A stretch of DNA of 64,000 nucleotides from Microbulbifer sp. MKSA007. Its GTDB lineage: Bacteria > Pseudomonadota > Gammaproteobacteria > Pseudomonadales > Cellvibrionaceae. The stretch covers positions 3,741,501 through 3,805,500 of the forward strand of contig CP128433.1 of NCBI GenBank assembly GCA_032615215.1. The letters run 5' to 3'. This document shows, piece by piece, positions 29,034 through 38,807 of this stretch. The position numbers and the translations under genes were made by a program. The notes under the pieces are model-generated. The model was not told the DNA's origin and made no database searches. It saw only the letters and a program-made list of their open reading frames with translations. The first letter of the stretch is position 1; each line of letters begins with the position of its first letter.

Positions 29034-31280
29034 TCAGCGCAGAATTCGTCGCTTTGCCGCTGCCACATTGGGCAGTTGATTGATCCGATGTAAAACCTGG
29101 CTCAACTCTTCAAAGTTGTGGATCTCAGCAGTCACGATCATTTCTACCGTATGCTTGTTCTTATTAGAGCGGGTTTGCATAGCGGTAATATTAATTTTCT
29201 GACTGTCCAGCATCACTGTGACATCCCGCAACAGGCCCTGGCGATCGTAGGCTTCGATCATAATTTCAACGGCGTAAAGTTCGCGGGGTTTTTCCGCCCA
29301 ACTTACCTGGAGTACCCTTTCAGACTCCTCAACCTGCATACGCAACATATTTGCGCAGTCTTTACGATGTATTGAAACCCCGCGCCCAAGGGTGATATAT
29401 CCCATAATTTCATCGCCTGGAACGGGGTTACAACAGCCGGCAATGTGGGTGAGCAAATTACCCACTCCGTCGATATAAACATCTGCCTTGCCTTCTCCCC
29501 GGGCAACTGGAGCCGTCAGCGATGGTACCCGAGGCACATTGTCGACCTTCACCATTCGCTGGGCTGCGTTGAGAACCTGACCCACGCCTATATCACCGGC
29601 ACCCACTGCCGCATAGAGGTCCTCTAGGGAATGCATGTTGAGCTTGGCTGCCAACTTATCGAAATCGAAATCACTCAGCGCCAGCTGCTTAAATTCCCGG
29701 TCGAGAATACTGCGGCCATCGGCGATATTCTGATCCCGAGCCTGCTGCTTAAACCAGTGAATAATCTTGGCTCGGGCACGGGAGGTAGTGATATAGGCCA
29801 TGCCCGAAGAGAGCCAATCGCGACTCGGCGCTTCGAGTTTTCCTGTGAGGATTTCAACCTGATTGGCTGTCTCCAACCGGTGGTTGAGCGGCACGATTCG
29901 GCCATCTACTTTAGCCCCGCGACAACGGTGACCAATTTCTGTATGGATCTTGTAGGCAAAATCTAATGGTGTTGCACCCCGAGGCAGGTCTACAACATGA
30001 CCGCCGGGGGTAAATACATAAATACGTGAATCTGCCTCACTGGAGCGCAAATCATCTTGTAGTGGGTTACCTCCCACCTCTTCATGCCAATCGAGCACCT
30101 GACGCAACCAGGATATTTTTTGCTCGTAGCTATCTTTACTCTCGCTCTTAAGATCAGTGCCCTTGTAACGCCAGTGAGCACAAACACCGTATTCCGCCTC
30201 TTCATGCATAGCAAAAGTTCGTATCTGAACCTCGAGCACCTTTCGTTCAGGGCCAATTACAGCCGTGTGCAGAGAGCGATAACCGTTTTCTTTGGGGGAG
30301 GCGATATAATCATCGAATTCATTCGGTATGTTGCGCCAGAGGTTGTGCACTATACCCAAAACCGCATAGCAATCCCTTACAGTTGGGACAAGAATACGTA
30401 CTGCGCGAATATCATAAACCTGGGAGAAGCCGATATTTTTCCGGCGCATTTTCCGCCAGATACTATAGATATGCTTTGCTCGCCCGTAGACATCACCTTC
30501 GATATGCGCGCGCTCGAGTTCAGAGCGCAATAGCTCCAATACTTCGTCGATATACTGCTGCCGAGCCAGTCTTTTCTCATCTAACAAGCGAGCAATCTGC
30601 TTGTAATCTTCCGGCTCAAGATAGCGAAATGATAGGTCTTCCAATTCCCATTTGATATGACCAATTCCCAGGCGGTGGGCAAGGGGTGCATAAACATCGG
30701 CCACTTCACGAGCAACTCTCTGGCGTTTAGCCGGCTCTGAGTTTTTTGCAGCACGAATAGCACAGGTACGCTCAGCGAGTTTGATCAAAGCGACTCGCAC
30801 GTCGTCGACCAATGCCACCAGCATACGCCGGATATTCTCTGAATGTTCCTCTACCGCACCACTCGGGCTTTCTTCTCCGGTATCTGCGCTGCGACTGCGA
30901 ATCGCAGCCATACGCAAAACACCACGAATCAGCTTGGCAACTCGCTCACCAAATTCTTTTTCCACAGCTTGTAGTGGCAGGCGTTTTTCACGTACGGCAC
31001 GGTACAGCACCGCCGCGACAAGTGCTTCTGAGTCAATTTGTAAGTCGGCGAGAATCTCAGCCATCTCAAGGCCTGTAGCAAAACTGCTAGCGCCCTCAGC
31101 CCAGATATTTTCCGCCTCAATTGCGCGCTGTTCTGCTTCGGCACTCACCTCAGCTGCGCGCCGCAAAGTTACTATCGCAGAACCATCCAGGCCCGCGAGT
31201 TTCTGTACATGGCGCAACCAGGATTCAAGGTCGAGTTCACCTTCTCCACCAAAGGAATGATGCTTTCTTACTTGAACCAT
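29034..31280 (-). CDS. relA: GTP pyrophosphokinase RelA
   Basis: The 748-residue protein synthesises (p)ppGpp on stalled ribosomes. Domains in order are a degenerate HD region, a synthetase domain (RAVRILVPTVRDCYAVLG, YRSLHTAVIGP), a TGS domain (YVFTPGGHVVDLPRGATPLD), a zinc-finger-like CCNPVPGDEIMGY and a C-terminal ACT domain. The HD motif of bifunctional SpoT is replaced (AAVLYRAVREK), so it should be synthetase-only, as in E. coli RelA. The start MVQVRKHH resembles other RelA starts. mazG follows directly. Confidence 0.96.
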   Translation of the reverse strand: MVQVRKHHSFGGEGELDLESWLRHVQKLAGLDGSAIVTLRRAAEVSAEAEQRAIEAENIWAEGASSFATGLEMAEILADLQIDSEALVAAVLYRAVREKRLPLQAVEKEFGERVAKLIRGVLRMAAIRSRSADTGEESPSGAVEEHSENIRRMLVALVDDVRVALIKLAERTCAIRAAKNSEPAKRQRVAREVADVYAPLAHRLGIGHIKWELEDLSFRYLEPEDYKQIARLLDEKRLARQQYIDEVLELLRSELERAHIEGDVYGRAKHIYSIWRKMRRKNIGFSQVYDIRAVRILVPTVRDCYAVLGIVHNLWRNIPNEFDDYIASPKENGYRSLHTAVIGPERKVLEVQIRTFAMHEEAEYGVCAHWRYKGTDLKSESKDSYEQKISWLRQVLDWHEEVGGNPLQDDLRSSEADSRIYVFTPGGHVVDLPRGATPLDFAYKIHTEIGHRCRGAKVDGRIVPLNHRLETANQVEILTGKLEAPSRDWLSSGMAYITTSRARAKIIHWFKQQARDQNIADGRSILDREFKQLALSDFDFDKLAAKLNMHSLEDLYAAVGAGDIGVGQVLNAAQRMVKVDNVPRVPSLTAPVARGEGKADVYIDGVGNLLTHIAGCCNPVPGDEIMGYITLGRGVSIHRKDCANMLRMQVEESERVLQVSWAEKPRELYAVEIMIEAYDRQGLLRDVTVMLDSQKINITAMQTRSNKNKHTVEMIVTAEIHNFEELSQVLHRINQLPNVAAAKRRILR

Positions 31281-31918
31281 GTTTTAACAAGAGTCATTTG
31301 TGTTATTGGCATAATTTTGTCGTTACCTGGCTTAGCAGCACATTTACTCAGTGCTCATGCTGGATTAAGCGCTTCTCTATCATAGGTTTGAACTCACCAA
31401 AGTCCATGATTTTCTGTATACATTTCAATAAGCTGCGCGAAATTCAGCAGTTTTTCGTACCAATTTGAGTGGGAGGGTATAAGTCTTGTGCAGCTTGTTG
31501 ACCTTTTAACCAACAGTAAACCTGCAAAACCAATGCCTATAGAAAACCAAAATTGTGATATTGGGGAAATCGATAGAAGTGGACAGGTTACATCTATTAC
31601 TTAAAAGTGAATTTCTCCACCTCTACGTGAACATAAAACAAGACTTTACCGAACTTTACAAACTATCAGTTTTTTGTATTTACCAGCTTAGTTATTGCTT
31701 TTTTTAACTGGCAATGCACATATAGCAAGAGGATTAGCGGCCCCCCCCAAAAAAAGGGGCAAAAGAGATGATTGTAAATTGATTGGGAAATCACTTTACA
31801 AAGCTGCAAATCTCACAACGTTTTTGCTAGTAGATATCAGGAACAATACTGGAATTAAGGTACTTTATTTCCAGCATTGTTCAATAAAATAAGATAAATT
31901 AGAGAATAAAAGTAAGAA
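31281..31918. other. gene-free stretch between cysM and relA
   Basis: 638 bases with no convincing gene. It should hold the relA promoter. An unusual run of eight C, seven A and four G occurs at 31741-31759 and could fold as a CCCC/GGGG hairpin. Nothing else is recognisable. Confidence 0.5.
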
Positions 31919-32815
31919 CTATTTTGGGGCGGCAAAAAGCCCTGAAGATAAATAACGATCTCCACGATCACAGACAATTGCAACAATCGTCGCTTTTTCT
32001 AGCTGCGCAGACAGCCTTAAAGCACCGGCTACCGCTCCTCCAGAGGAAACGCCACAAAAGATACCCTCTTCTTTCGCCAGCCTGCGAGTCATATCCTCAG
32101 CTTCTCGCTGGTCCATATCCATGACCATATCCACTTGCTCAGGAACAAAAATCTTAGGTAAGTATGCCTCCGGCCAACGGCGAATCCCCGGAATACTGGA
32201 GCCTTCAGTTGGCTGCAATCCAACGATTTGAATATCGGGATTTTGCTCCTTCAAGTAACGCCCGCATCCCATAATGGTACCGGTTGTACCCATTGAGGAG
32301 ACAAAGTGAGTCACCGCTCCAGAGGTCTGCTGCCAAATCTCCAGACCGGTTCCCTCATAGTGGGCCAGTGGATTATCGCTATTGGCAAACTGGTTCAGTA
32401 CCAATCCTTTCTTATCCTCTTGCATTTGCAAAGCTAAGTCCCGCGCACCCTCCATACCTTCTTCAGCGCTAACCAATATCAACTCAGCGCCATAAGCTGT
32501 CATTGAAGCCTTGCGCTCCTCGGTAGCACTGTCTGGCATAATCAATATCATTTGATAGCCCTTAATCGCTGCAGCCATTGCCAGGGCAATTCCCGTATTA
32601 CCGCTGGTGGCTTCAATCAGGGTATCTCCTGGAGAAATATATCCTGCAGCTTCCGCATGGTTGATCATTGAAAGTGCCGGGCGGTCTTTTACCGAACCCG
32701 CAGGGTTATTGCCTTCCAGCTTGAGCAAAACAGTATTACTGGTATCACCTGGCAGGCGCTGTAGTTTAACCAGCGGGGTATTGCCTACGCAGTCAGCAAT
32801 TGTTGGATAATCCAT
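31919..32815 (-). CDS. cysM: cysteine synthase B
   Basis: The protein of about 298 residues is a PLP-dependent O-acetylserine sulfhydrylase of the CysM type, making cysteine from sulfide or thiosulfate. Visible motifs are GNTPLVKLQRL, GNNPAGSVKDRPA (PLP lysine), EATSGNTGIALAM and SMGTTGTIMGCGRYL. CysM-type SVKDR rather than CysA/K-type supports the symbol. I chose ATG 32815, which starts the conserved MDYPTIADCVG. The ribosome-binding site is weak. It is divergent from barA. Confidence 0.92.
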   Translation of the reverse strand: MDYPTIADCVGNTPLVKLQRLPGDTSNTVLLKLEGNNPAGSVKDRPALSMINHAEAAGYISPGDTLIEATSGNTGIALAMAAAIKGYQMILIMPDSATEERKASMTAYGAELILVSAEEGMEGARDLALQMQEDKKGLVLNQFANSDNPLAHYEGTGLEIWQQTSGAVTHFVSSMGTTGTIMGCGRYLKEQNPDIQIVGLQPTEGSSIPGIRRWPEAYLPKIFVPEQVDMVMDMDQREAEDMTRRLAKEEGIFCGVSSGGAVAGALRLSAQLEKATIVAIVCDRGDRYLSSGLFAAPK

Positions 32816-33113
32816 AATGCAATAAATTCCAGAAATATCTCGCGGGATCCAAGTGTACAGCAAGCGGTACTACGCACTAAATACCGTCTACTTTGGTCTA
32901 CTCCCTACCCAGGTTATTAAGGGAGTTATACCTGAAGCGGTATTATTCAGATGGCTATGCCGCGCTATCTAATCTTGGCAAGGTGAATCTTTGAGCCTCT
33001 AAAACGCGCATATTGTGACAAAAAAGAAGCGTTTTCTGATAAGTGAATGAGTGCGCTCAGATGTACATAACGGTAAAATGAGGGAAAAATAATCGTACAA
33101 GGCCCCTCTTAAC

Positions 33114-35945
33114 ATGGCCCCAGGCAACCCTATTCTCTCAATCGAGGAACCAGAGCAACCTCGATCCTTACGAACCCTGGTATTTCGCCTTACTGTAGCA
33201 CCCGCACTAATTCTGTCCTTGCTCCTCGCTCTCGTTTTCACCCTGCAGCAAATGCACGATCGTCGCCAATTGCTATTAAGCCACGGTCGAGCCAGCGCCG
33301 AACAACTAGCTGAACTAATTGAGATGAGCGGGGGCCATCCAGCTGAACTTAGAATGGAATGGCTGCGTAAAAGTTTGCTGGCGCTTATGCTAGAAAAAGA
33401 TATGGTCAGATCTGTTCATGTCTACTCCACCGAACCCAGCCCCAAGCTAGCCCTCAACCCCAGCACCGGACTCAGCTTGCTGGCCAGTGTCGGGCCGCGT
33501 CCACGCACCCCCATTAGCAGAGACACCCTTAACAAGCGCGAACCCTTTATTTTTGAAGATGATGAGACCCTTCAGGTTTTACAGCCATTGAAAGGCGATA
33601 TCACCACCTGCTGGATAAGTATTGAGCTACATCGCCCCTATTTCCTGGTGGGAACTTACCAAGTTTTACTCGTAGGCTTGGTGGGGTTGATTCTCTGTAC
33701 CCTAGCCGCGCTGGCCTGGTCGGTCATCATGTCTGAGCGCTTTGCTCACAGCCTGATTAGAATGGGACATACTCTGGAGGCGATTGGCAGAGGTGAGTTT
33801 GATCGACGCACCCATGAAACGGAGAATCGAGAACTCGCTCAACTGGGAAACCAAATTAACGAGATGGCTGAAAACCTGTCCAGTTACCAACAGGAATACA
33901 AAGCCAACTTGCTCCAGTCTATGGATGACCTGCGCCAATCCCTGGACAGTATGGAAGAACAAAATATTGAGCTGGACTTAGCACGTAAAAGGGCGCAGGA
34001 AGCAAGCAGGATTAAATCGACGTTCCTAGCCAATACCAGTCACGAGATTCGCACACCTTTAAATGGAATTATCGGTTTTACCAACCTGTTGTTAAAAACT
34101 GGAATTGATGAGCTACAGCAGGATTACCTGCAAACCATTTTACGTTCATCGGAAAACCTGTTGACTACCATCAACGACATCCTGGACTTTTCCCGCATTG
34201 AGTCCGGCAACCTGGTCCTTGACCATATCCCTATGGACCTTGGCTTACTACTTGAAGAGACCCTGCAAATACTGGCCCCAAACGCCTATGAGCACCATCT
34301 GGAACTGGTGCCCTTGATCGATTCTCAACTCCCTCCCACTTTAATCGGAGACCCGTTGCGAATAAAGCAAATACTTACAAACTTGGTGGGTAACGCGGTG
34401 CGCAGCTCGGCAAATGGCAATATCCCCGTGCGCTTGTCAGTACATAGCATTAATAACTCAGAACTTGTACTCCGTATTTCGGTTACCGGCCTGGGTAACC
34501 GTCTAGACGAGGCTGGTCGCCGTGAAATTGAGAACATCCTCACCAGCAAGTCCCCACAGCTCACCCAACAAATCAGCGCAAATGGTTTAGGGATGTCTAT
34601 AGCCCGCAGCCTAGTTGAGAGGATGAGCGGCTGCACAGGTATTGAAGAAACAGCCAATGACGGCAGCACCTGTTGGGTGCAAATTTCCCTCCAGGCTGAA
34701 CGCAATCGAGGCATGTATCCGCGTATTCAATATCCTGGCTGCCGAATTTTACTTGCAGACCCCAACCCAGTTACACGGACCCAGGTAGCTCAGCTACTCA
34801 GCCAATGGCAAGTGGAGCCCATAGAACTCGGCGATACCGATACTCTGCAACCGGCAATCGAGCAAATGTGGCGGCACGATGCCTTACCGGATGCGGTTAT
34901 TATCGATACAGCTACTGCCAAAGGTGATTTTGATAATTTCAGTAGCAAAGTGCAGTCGCTGGTTGATACCTATCAGTGCCGCGTGATCGTACTGGGCCCA
35001 CCCGCTGAATTGCGTCGCTGCTACGACCAACTGCGCACCCGCACTCTCACTTTCCTTAGCAAACCCGTCACCCGAGACAATTTGCTGCGGTCCCTGAAAC
35101 GAGCAGTACCACAGCAGGGGCAACAGCGGGTTAGTGGCGGGGTACAGGCGCTACCGTGGCCCGCACCACCGCGTGTGCTGGCAGTGGATGACCACGCGGC
35201 AAACCGCCGACTGGTCGGCGAACTTCTGCGAGCACAATATGTAGAAGTCGTTATTGCAGCAAGCGGCGAAGAAGCTCTACAGCTTTGGCAGCAGGGAGCT
35301 TTCGACCTGGTATTTATGGATATTCAAATGCCCGAGATGGATGGTATCGAAGCTACACGCCTGATTCGTGAGCAGGAGACCGGCCGCCGTACTCCAATCA
35401 TTGCCCTCACCGCCCACGCCGGCGCCGAAGAGAAAGCACGCCTGCTGTCTGCGGGACTGGACGACTACTTAAGCAAGCCTGTTAGCGAGGCCCAGCTCTC
35501 CCATATGATCAAGCGCTGGCTTAAGATCATCACTCCCCAGGCCGCAGAAAAAGTGAAGATTGAGGAGATGCGCCTGGTAGACATTGGCGAATGCCTGACC
35601 CTCGCCAACGGCGATGCCAAGCTGGCCAGGGACATGCTGCGCATGTTGATTGACGGTCTCAGTTCAGATGAGAGAGAACTGGAAAGGTTGTACAACCTTG
35701 GGGATTACAAGGGCATGTTCGAACTCACTCATCGCATGCACGGTGGCTGCTGCTATTGCGGAGTTTCACGCTTGAGAGAATCAACTTGCGTGTTACAAGA
35801 GGCATTGCGCACTATCCAAGGCTCCGATGCCCAAGCCTTTGACCAGCGCAAACTCAATGCTGTTCTCAGGGAGATCCGGGCGCTGCGCGAGTGGGCCTCT
35901 GAACAGGACTTGGATGCGCTCTTTGGCCTGGAGGTAGTTGCCTAG
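33114..35945 (+). CDS. barA: hybrid sensor histidine kinase BarA/GacS
   Basis: The 943-residue kinase has two transmembrane helices (about 24-42 and 180-205) around a periplasmic domain, HAMP, HisKA (His310 in SHEIRTPLNG), a HATPase domain, a receiver-like domain lacking a phospho-acceptor context, a true receiver (Asp736 in FMDIQMPEMDG) and a C-terminal HPt (His873 in THRMHGGCCYCG). This is the GacS/BarA layout controlling small regulatory RNAs through GacA/UvrY, which is not in the window. The ATP-binding G1 region reads VTGLGNRL rather than the usual DxGxG, while G2 (GLGMSIA) is kept. The stop overlaps the acpS stop by three bases on the opposite strand. Confidence 0.92.
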   Translation: MAPGNPILSIEEPEQPRSLRTLVFRLTVAPALILSLLLALVFTLQQMHDRRQLLLSHGRASAEQLAELIEMSGGHPAELRMEWLRKSLLALMLEKDMVRSVHVYSTEPSPKLALNPSTGLSLLASVGPRPRTPISRDTLNKREPFIFEDDETLQVLQPLKGDITTCWISIELHRPYFLVGTYQVLLVGLVGLILCTLAALAWSVIMSERFAHSLIRMGHTLEAIGRGEFDRRTHETENRELAQLGNQINEMAENLSSYQQEYKANLLQSMDDLRQSLDSMEEQNIELDLARKRAQEASRIKSTFLANTSHEIRTPLNGIIGFTNLLLKTGIDELQQDYLQTILRSSENLLTTINDILDFSRIESGNLVLDHIPMDLGLLLEETLQILAPNAYEHHLELVPLIDSQLPPTLIGDPLRIKQILTNLVGNAVRSSANGNIPVRLSVHSINNSELVLRISVTGLGNRLDEAGRREIENILTSKSPQLTQQISANGLGMSIARSLVERMSGCTGIEETANDGSTCWVQISLQAERNRGMYPRIQYPGCRILLADPNPVTRTQVAQLLSQWQVEPIELGDTDTLQPAIEQMWRHDALPDAVIIDTATAKGDFDNFSSKVQSLVDTYQCRVIVLGPPAELRRCYDQLRTRTLTFLSKPVTRDNLLRSLKRAVPQQGQQRVSGGVQALPWPAPPRVLAVDDHAANRRLVGELLRAQYVEVVIAASGEEALQLWQQGAFDLVFMDIQMPEMDGIEATRLIREQETGRRTPIIALTAHAGAEEKARLLSAGLDDYLSKPVSEAQLSHMIKRWLKIITPQAAEKVKIEEMRLVDIGECLTLANGDAKLARDMLRMLIDGLSSDERELERLYNLGDYKGMFELTHRMHGGCCYCGVSRLRESTCVLQEALRTIQGSDAQAFDQRKLNAVLREIRALREWASEQDLDALFGLEVVA

Positions 35946-36328
35946 CAGGATTCAAATACGACGAATGCCAGGGCCGAGTCTTTTTCATCAGACAGGCTGA
36001 GGTGGATTCTGTCCACACCAAGTTTTTCGGCCCTCTCCTCAGCTGCGCCCGCCAGCACCACCTGCGGTGCAGCGCCCTTGCGGCGACGGACATCGATGTC
36101 TTGCCAGGAAATCCCCTCACCAATCCCAGTGCCCAAGGCCTTGGCTACAGCCTCCTTCGCCGCAAATCGCTTGCACAGATATGCAGCGCGGATGGGCTTA
36201 GCCATAGCATAAAAGTCCTTCCTCTCCGCACTGTTAAGAACACGCTCAACAAAGCGATCACCAAAGCGCTGCCACGCCACCTCGATACGGTCGTAGTTAC
36301 AAATATCGGTGCCAATACTAACAATCAT
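35942..36328 (-). CDS. acpS: holo-[acyl-carrier-protein] synthase
   Basis: The 128-residue enzyme transfers 4'-phosphopantetheine from CoA to acyl carrier protein. Motifs are IGTDICNYDRIE (metal-binding Asp) and KRFAAKEAVAKALGTG. The ATG overlaps the recO stop (ATGA). In many relatives pdxJ lies between recO and acpS; it is absent here. The 3' end is convergent with, and overlaps, barA. Confidence 0.95.
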   Translation of the reverse strand: MIVSIGTDICNYDRIEVAWQRFGDRFVERVLNSAERKDFYAMAKPIRAAYLCKRFAAKEAVAKALGTGIGEGISWQDIDVRRRKGAAPQVVLAGAAEERAEKLGVDRIHLSLSDEKDSALAFVVFESC

Positions 36329-37077
36329 TTTTTTCCGTAAACCTGCCGAAAAAGCTCTCTGCTCTGCAAAGGCTTATCCCCCAATACTTTCCTCAACAAT
36401 AAACGTGTAAGACGCTTTGCAGGTGCTAAAGCCTCACCTGACCAGCCACCCCCATTCATAGCGCTGTCCACCCCCAATAGTTCGGCACCTGAAAAAAAAC
36501 ACTCTCCCAGACTCTCATCTTTGGAGCGGTGAACAGGAATTAAACCCCACTCATCATCCAGGCGATAAACCCCATCTTCACTTACAGGGTCTCCTCGCGG
36601 GCCGCTAATATTGAGGGACGGGCAGGTACCGAGCTCCAGGAGCAGTTGTAACTCAAAGCGACGAAGCGGACCTTCCAGTTCAGCGTTGGAGAGTCCCTCC
36701 AGCTGAGACAGAGATTCCAGCAGGCTCTGATAAGCTGCAAACAGCGTGTAATGCGCCTCGCCCTCGGGAAGGAGCCTTACCATCAATTCATTGGCATAAA
36801 GGCCCGCATAAACCGCTCGGCTCTTGAGCCATAGTGGTACACCAACATTTTCGACTGGACCGAGCGTTTTAAGTGAACCCGCTCCCATCAATGTGACAAG
36901 CAACGGGGTGAAGGGCTGCAACGCTTGTTGGCGGCGTTGCTTGTCACGGCGGGCCCCACGGGCGACACAGCCCAGTCGACCGTAATCGGGAGTGAAAAGC
37001 TCCAGGATCAAGCTGGAGTCTTTGTAGGGCCGCGAATGGAGGATATACGCGGGTTGAGGCGGTTGAGGCGTTTTCAT
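36325..37077 (-). CDS. recO: DNA repair protein RecO
   Basis: The 250-residue recombination mediator loads RecA at gaps with RecR. It has the N-terminal OB-fold (PAYILHSRPYKDSSLILELF, GRLGCVARGARR) and the helical C-terminal domain, without the zinc-finger cysteines of Gram-positive RecO. It starts 26 bases after era and overlaps acpS by four bases, forming the conserved rnc-era-recO cluster. Confidence 0.94.
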   Translation of the reverse strand: MKTPQPPQPAYILHSRPYKDSSLILELFTPDYGRLGCVARGARRDKQRRQQALQPFTPLLVTLMGAGSLKTLGPVENVGVPLWLKSRAVYAGLYANELMVRLLPEGEAHYTLFAAYQSLLESLSQLEGLSNAELEGPLRRFELQLLLELGTCPSLNISGPRGDPVSEDGVYRLDDEWGLIPVHRSKDESLGECFFSGAELLGVDSAMNGGGWSGEALAPAKRLTRLLLRKVLGDKPLQSRELFRQVYGKK

Positions 37078-37103
37078 AGGTTCAGGGGAAATTACCCTGA
37101 TGA

Positions 37104-38003
37104 TTACTCGTCTCTATAACCGAGACTGCGCAGAGCCCGCTCATCATCAGACCAGCCAGATTTCACCTTCACCCACAAATTGAGCATTATCTTGCTATCA
37201 AACAAGCGCTCCATATCTTCTCTAGCCTGGCTGCCAATCTGCTTGATTCGCTCGCCCTTATTTCCAATGATGATACGTTTTTGGCCTGCCCGCTCAACCA
37301 AAATAGCAGCGCTGATATGCAAGACCTTACCCTCTTGGGCAAACTCCTCTACCTCCACAGTAACTTGGTAGGGAACCTCGGCACCCAATTGACGCATAAT
37401 CTTTTCGCGAACAATTTCTGCTGCGAGAAAGCGCGAGCTGCGGTCAGTCACTTGATCTTCGGGGAAGAAATGCTGCCCCTCAGGCAAGTGCTTCAGAATA
37501 ACCTCTTCCAGAGTATCCAGATTTACGTTGCGCAAGGCTGATATGGGAACAATTTCAGCTTTTGGATGCTCCTCAGCCAGGGCTTGTAGCTGGGGCAGTA
37601 GATCAGCTTTATCCTCAAGCTGATCCACCTTGTTCACGGCGATAATTAATGGGCATTTAATACCGCGCAGCTTATCTGCCACCAACTGGTCTGCCTCACT
37701 CCAACGAGTGCGCTCTACAACAAACACCACTACATCCACGTCCCGCGCAGCACTGGCGGCAGCTCGGTTCATATAGCGGTTAATCGCTTTTTCTTGATCG
37801 GAGTGCAAACCCGGAGTATCGACAAAAATAATCTGGTTTGGACCTTCGGTTTTAATACCGAGCATATTGTGGCGGGTGGTCTGCGGCTTGCGCGAAGTAA
37901 TCGCGAGTTTCTGCCCCAGCAGGTGGTTCAACAGTGTGGATTTTCCCACATTGGGGCGGCCGACAATCGCGACATAGCCACAGCGAGAAGGTTGTTCGCT
38001 CAA
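37104..38003 (-). CDS. era: GTPase Era
   Basis: The 299-residue GTPase assists 30S ribosome maturation by binding the 3' end of 16S rRNA. It has G1 GRPNVGKSTLLN, G3 DTPGLH, G4 NKVD and a C-terminal KH domain (IIGNKGERIKQIG). The start is a TTG at 38003, preceded by GGAG with seven-base spacing, giving the usual Era length. An upstream ATG-like extension would add unrelated residues. It follows rnc after 123 bases. Confidence 0.96.
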   Translation of the reverse strand: MSEQPSRCGYVAIVGRPNVGKSTLLNHLLGQKLAITSRKPQTTRHNMLGIKTEGPNQIIFVDTPGLHSDQEKAINRYMNRAAASAARDVDVVVFVVERTRWSEADQLVADKLRGIKCPLIIAVNKVDQLEDKADLLPQLQALAEEHPKAEIVPISALRNVNLDTLEEVILKHLPEGQHFFPEDQVTDRSSRFLAAEIVREKIMRQLGAEVPYQVTVEVEEFAQEGKVLHISAAILVERAGQKRIIIGNKGERIKQIGSQAREDMERLFDSKIMLNLWVKVKSGWSDDERALRSLGYRDE

Positions 38004-38126
38004 GAAATTTCTCCGAAAGAGTTGGAGGTCTCCGGGAATCCCCGGAGCCAGAAGCGCCCCCAATGATACAGGAGGCTGTCATTACGATGCGGGAAATGGA
38101 TCCGGCGCGTCGTTTCTATTGTAAGG

Positions 38127-38807
38127 TTAGTCCTGCCCGGTGAGGAGCTTATAAGCTTCCACCGCCGCAGTCTTTTCAGCATTACGGCGACTGCTGGCTT
38201 CGCCTTTTACGGGCTGTGTAAGGCCACTGACACGGCACTCCACTACAAAATGCTGGGCGTGTTCAGCGCCAGAGACATCTACGACTTTATATTCCGGCAG
38301 AGGTTTTTTACGCGCCTGCAGCCACTCCTGCAAGCGGGTTTTGGGATCCTTCACAGTCTCTAATGATAGGCCCTGCAAGCGCAATGCAAACCACTCAAGT
38401 ACCCGGGCGCGCGCAGCCTCCAAACCGGCATCCAGATAGATGGCCCCAATAAGAGCCTCTACCGCATCGGCCAGAATCGATGCCCGACGAAAGCCGCCAC
38501 TCTTCATTTCACCTTCACCGAGGCGCAGGCAATCGCCAATTTCCAACTCCCGGGCAAGTTTTGCCAGGGTTTCACCGCTAACCAATTGTGCCCTCAAGCG
38601 GCTCAACTGCCCCTCGCGCCCGTTGGGGAACTGCTCGTAAAGTGCCGCGCCGATAGTGAACCCGAGTATCGAGTCGCCGAGAAACTCCAGGCGCTCATTA
38701 TTACGACTCCCATGGGATCGGTGAGTAAGAGCCAACTCAAGCAGCTCGGCCTGATCAAAATCATGGCCGAGGCGCTTGCAAAGGCGTTCCAATAAAAGAT
38801 CAGTCAC
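38127..38807 (-). CDS. rnc: ribonuclease III
   Basis: The 226-residue enzyme cleaves double-stranded RNA, including rRNA precursors. The signature NERLEFLGDSILGF carries the catalytic acidic residues, and a C-terminal double-stranded-RNA-binding domain ends GEASSRRNAEKTAAVEAYKLL. The start overlaps the end of the DUF4845 gene by eight bases, in the lepB-DUF4845-rnc-era order common in gammaproteobacteria. Confidence 0.97.
   Translation of the reverse strand: MTDLLLERLCKRLGHDFDQAELLELALTHRSHGSRNNERLEFLGDSILGFTIGAALYEQFPNGREGQLSRLRAQLVSGETLAKLARELEIGDCLRLGEGEMKSGGFRRASILADAVEALIGAIYLDAGLEAARARVLEWFALRLQGLSLETVKDPKTRLQEWLQARKKPLPEYKVVDVSGAEHAQHFVVECRVSGLTQPVKGEASSRRNAEKTAAVEAYKLLTGQD

Noticed and set aside
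31695..31892. 65-codon plus-strand frame in the relA upstream region
   Set aside because: It runs through the C8-A7-G4 tract and has no protein-like features.
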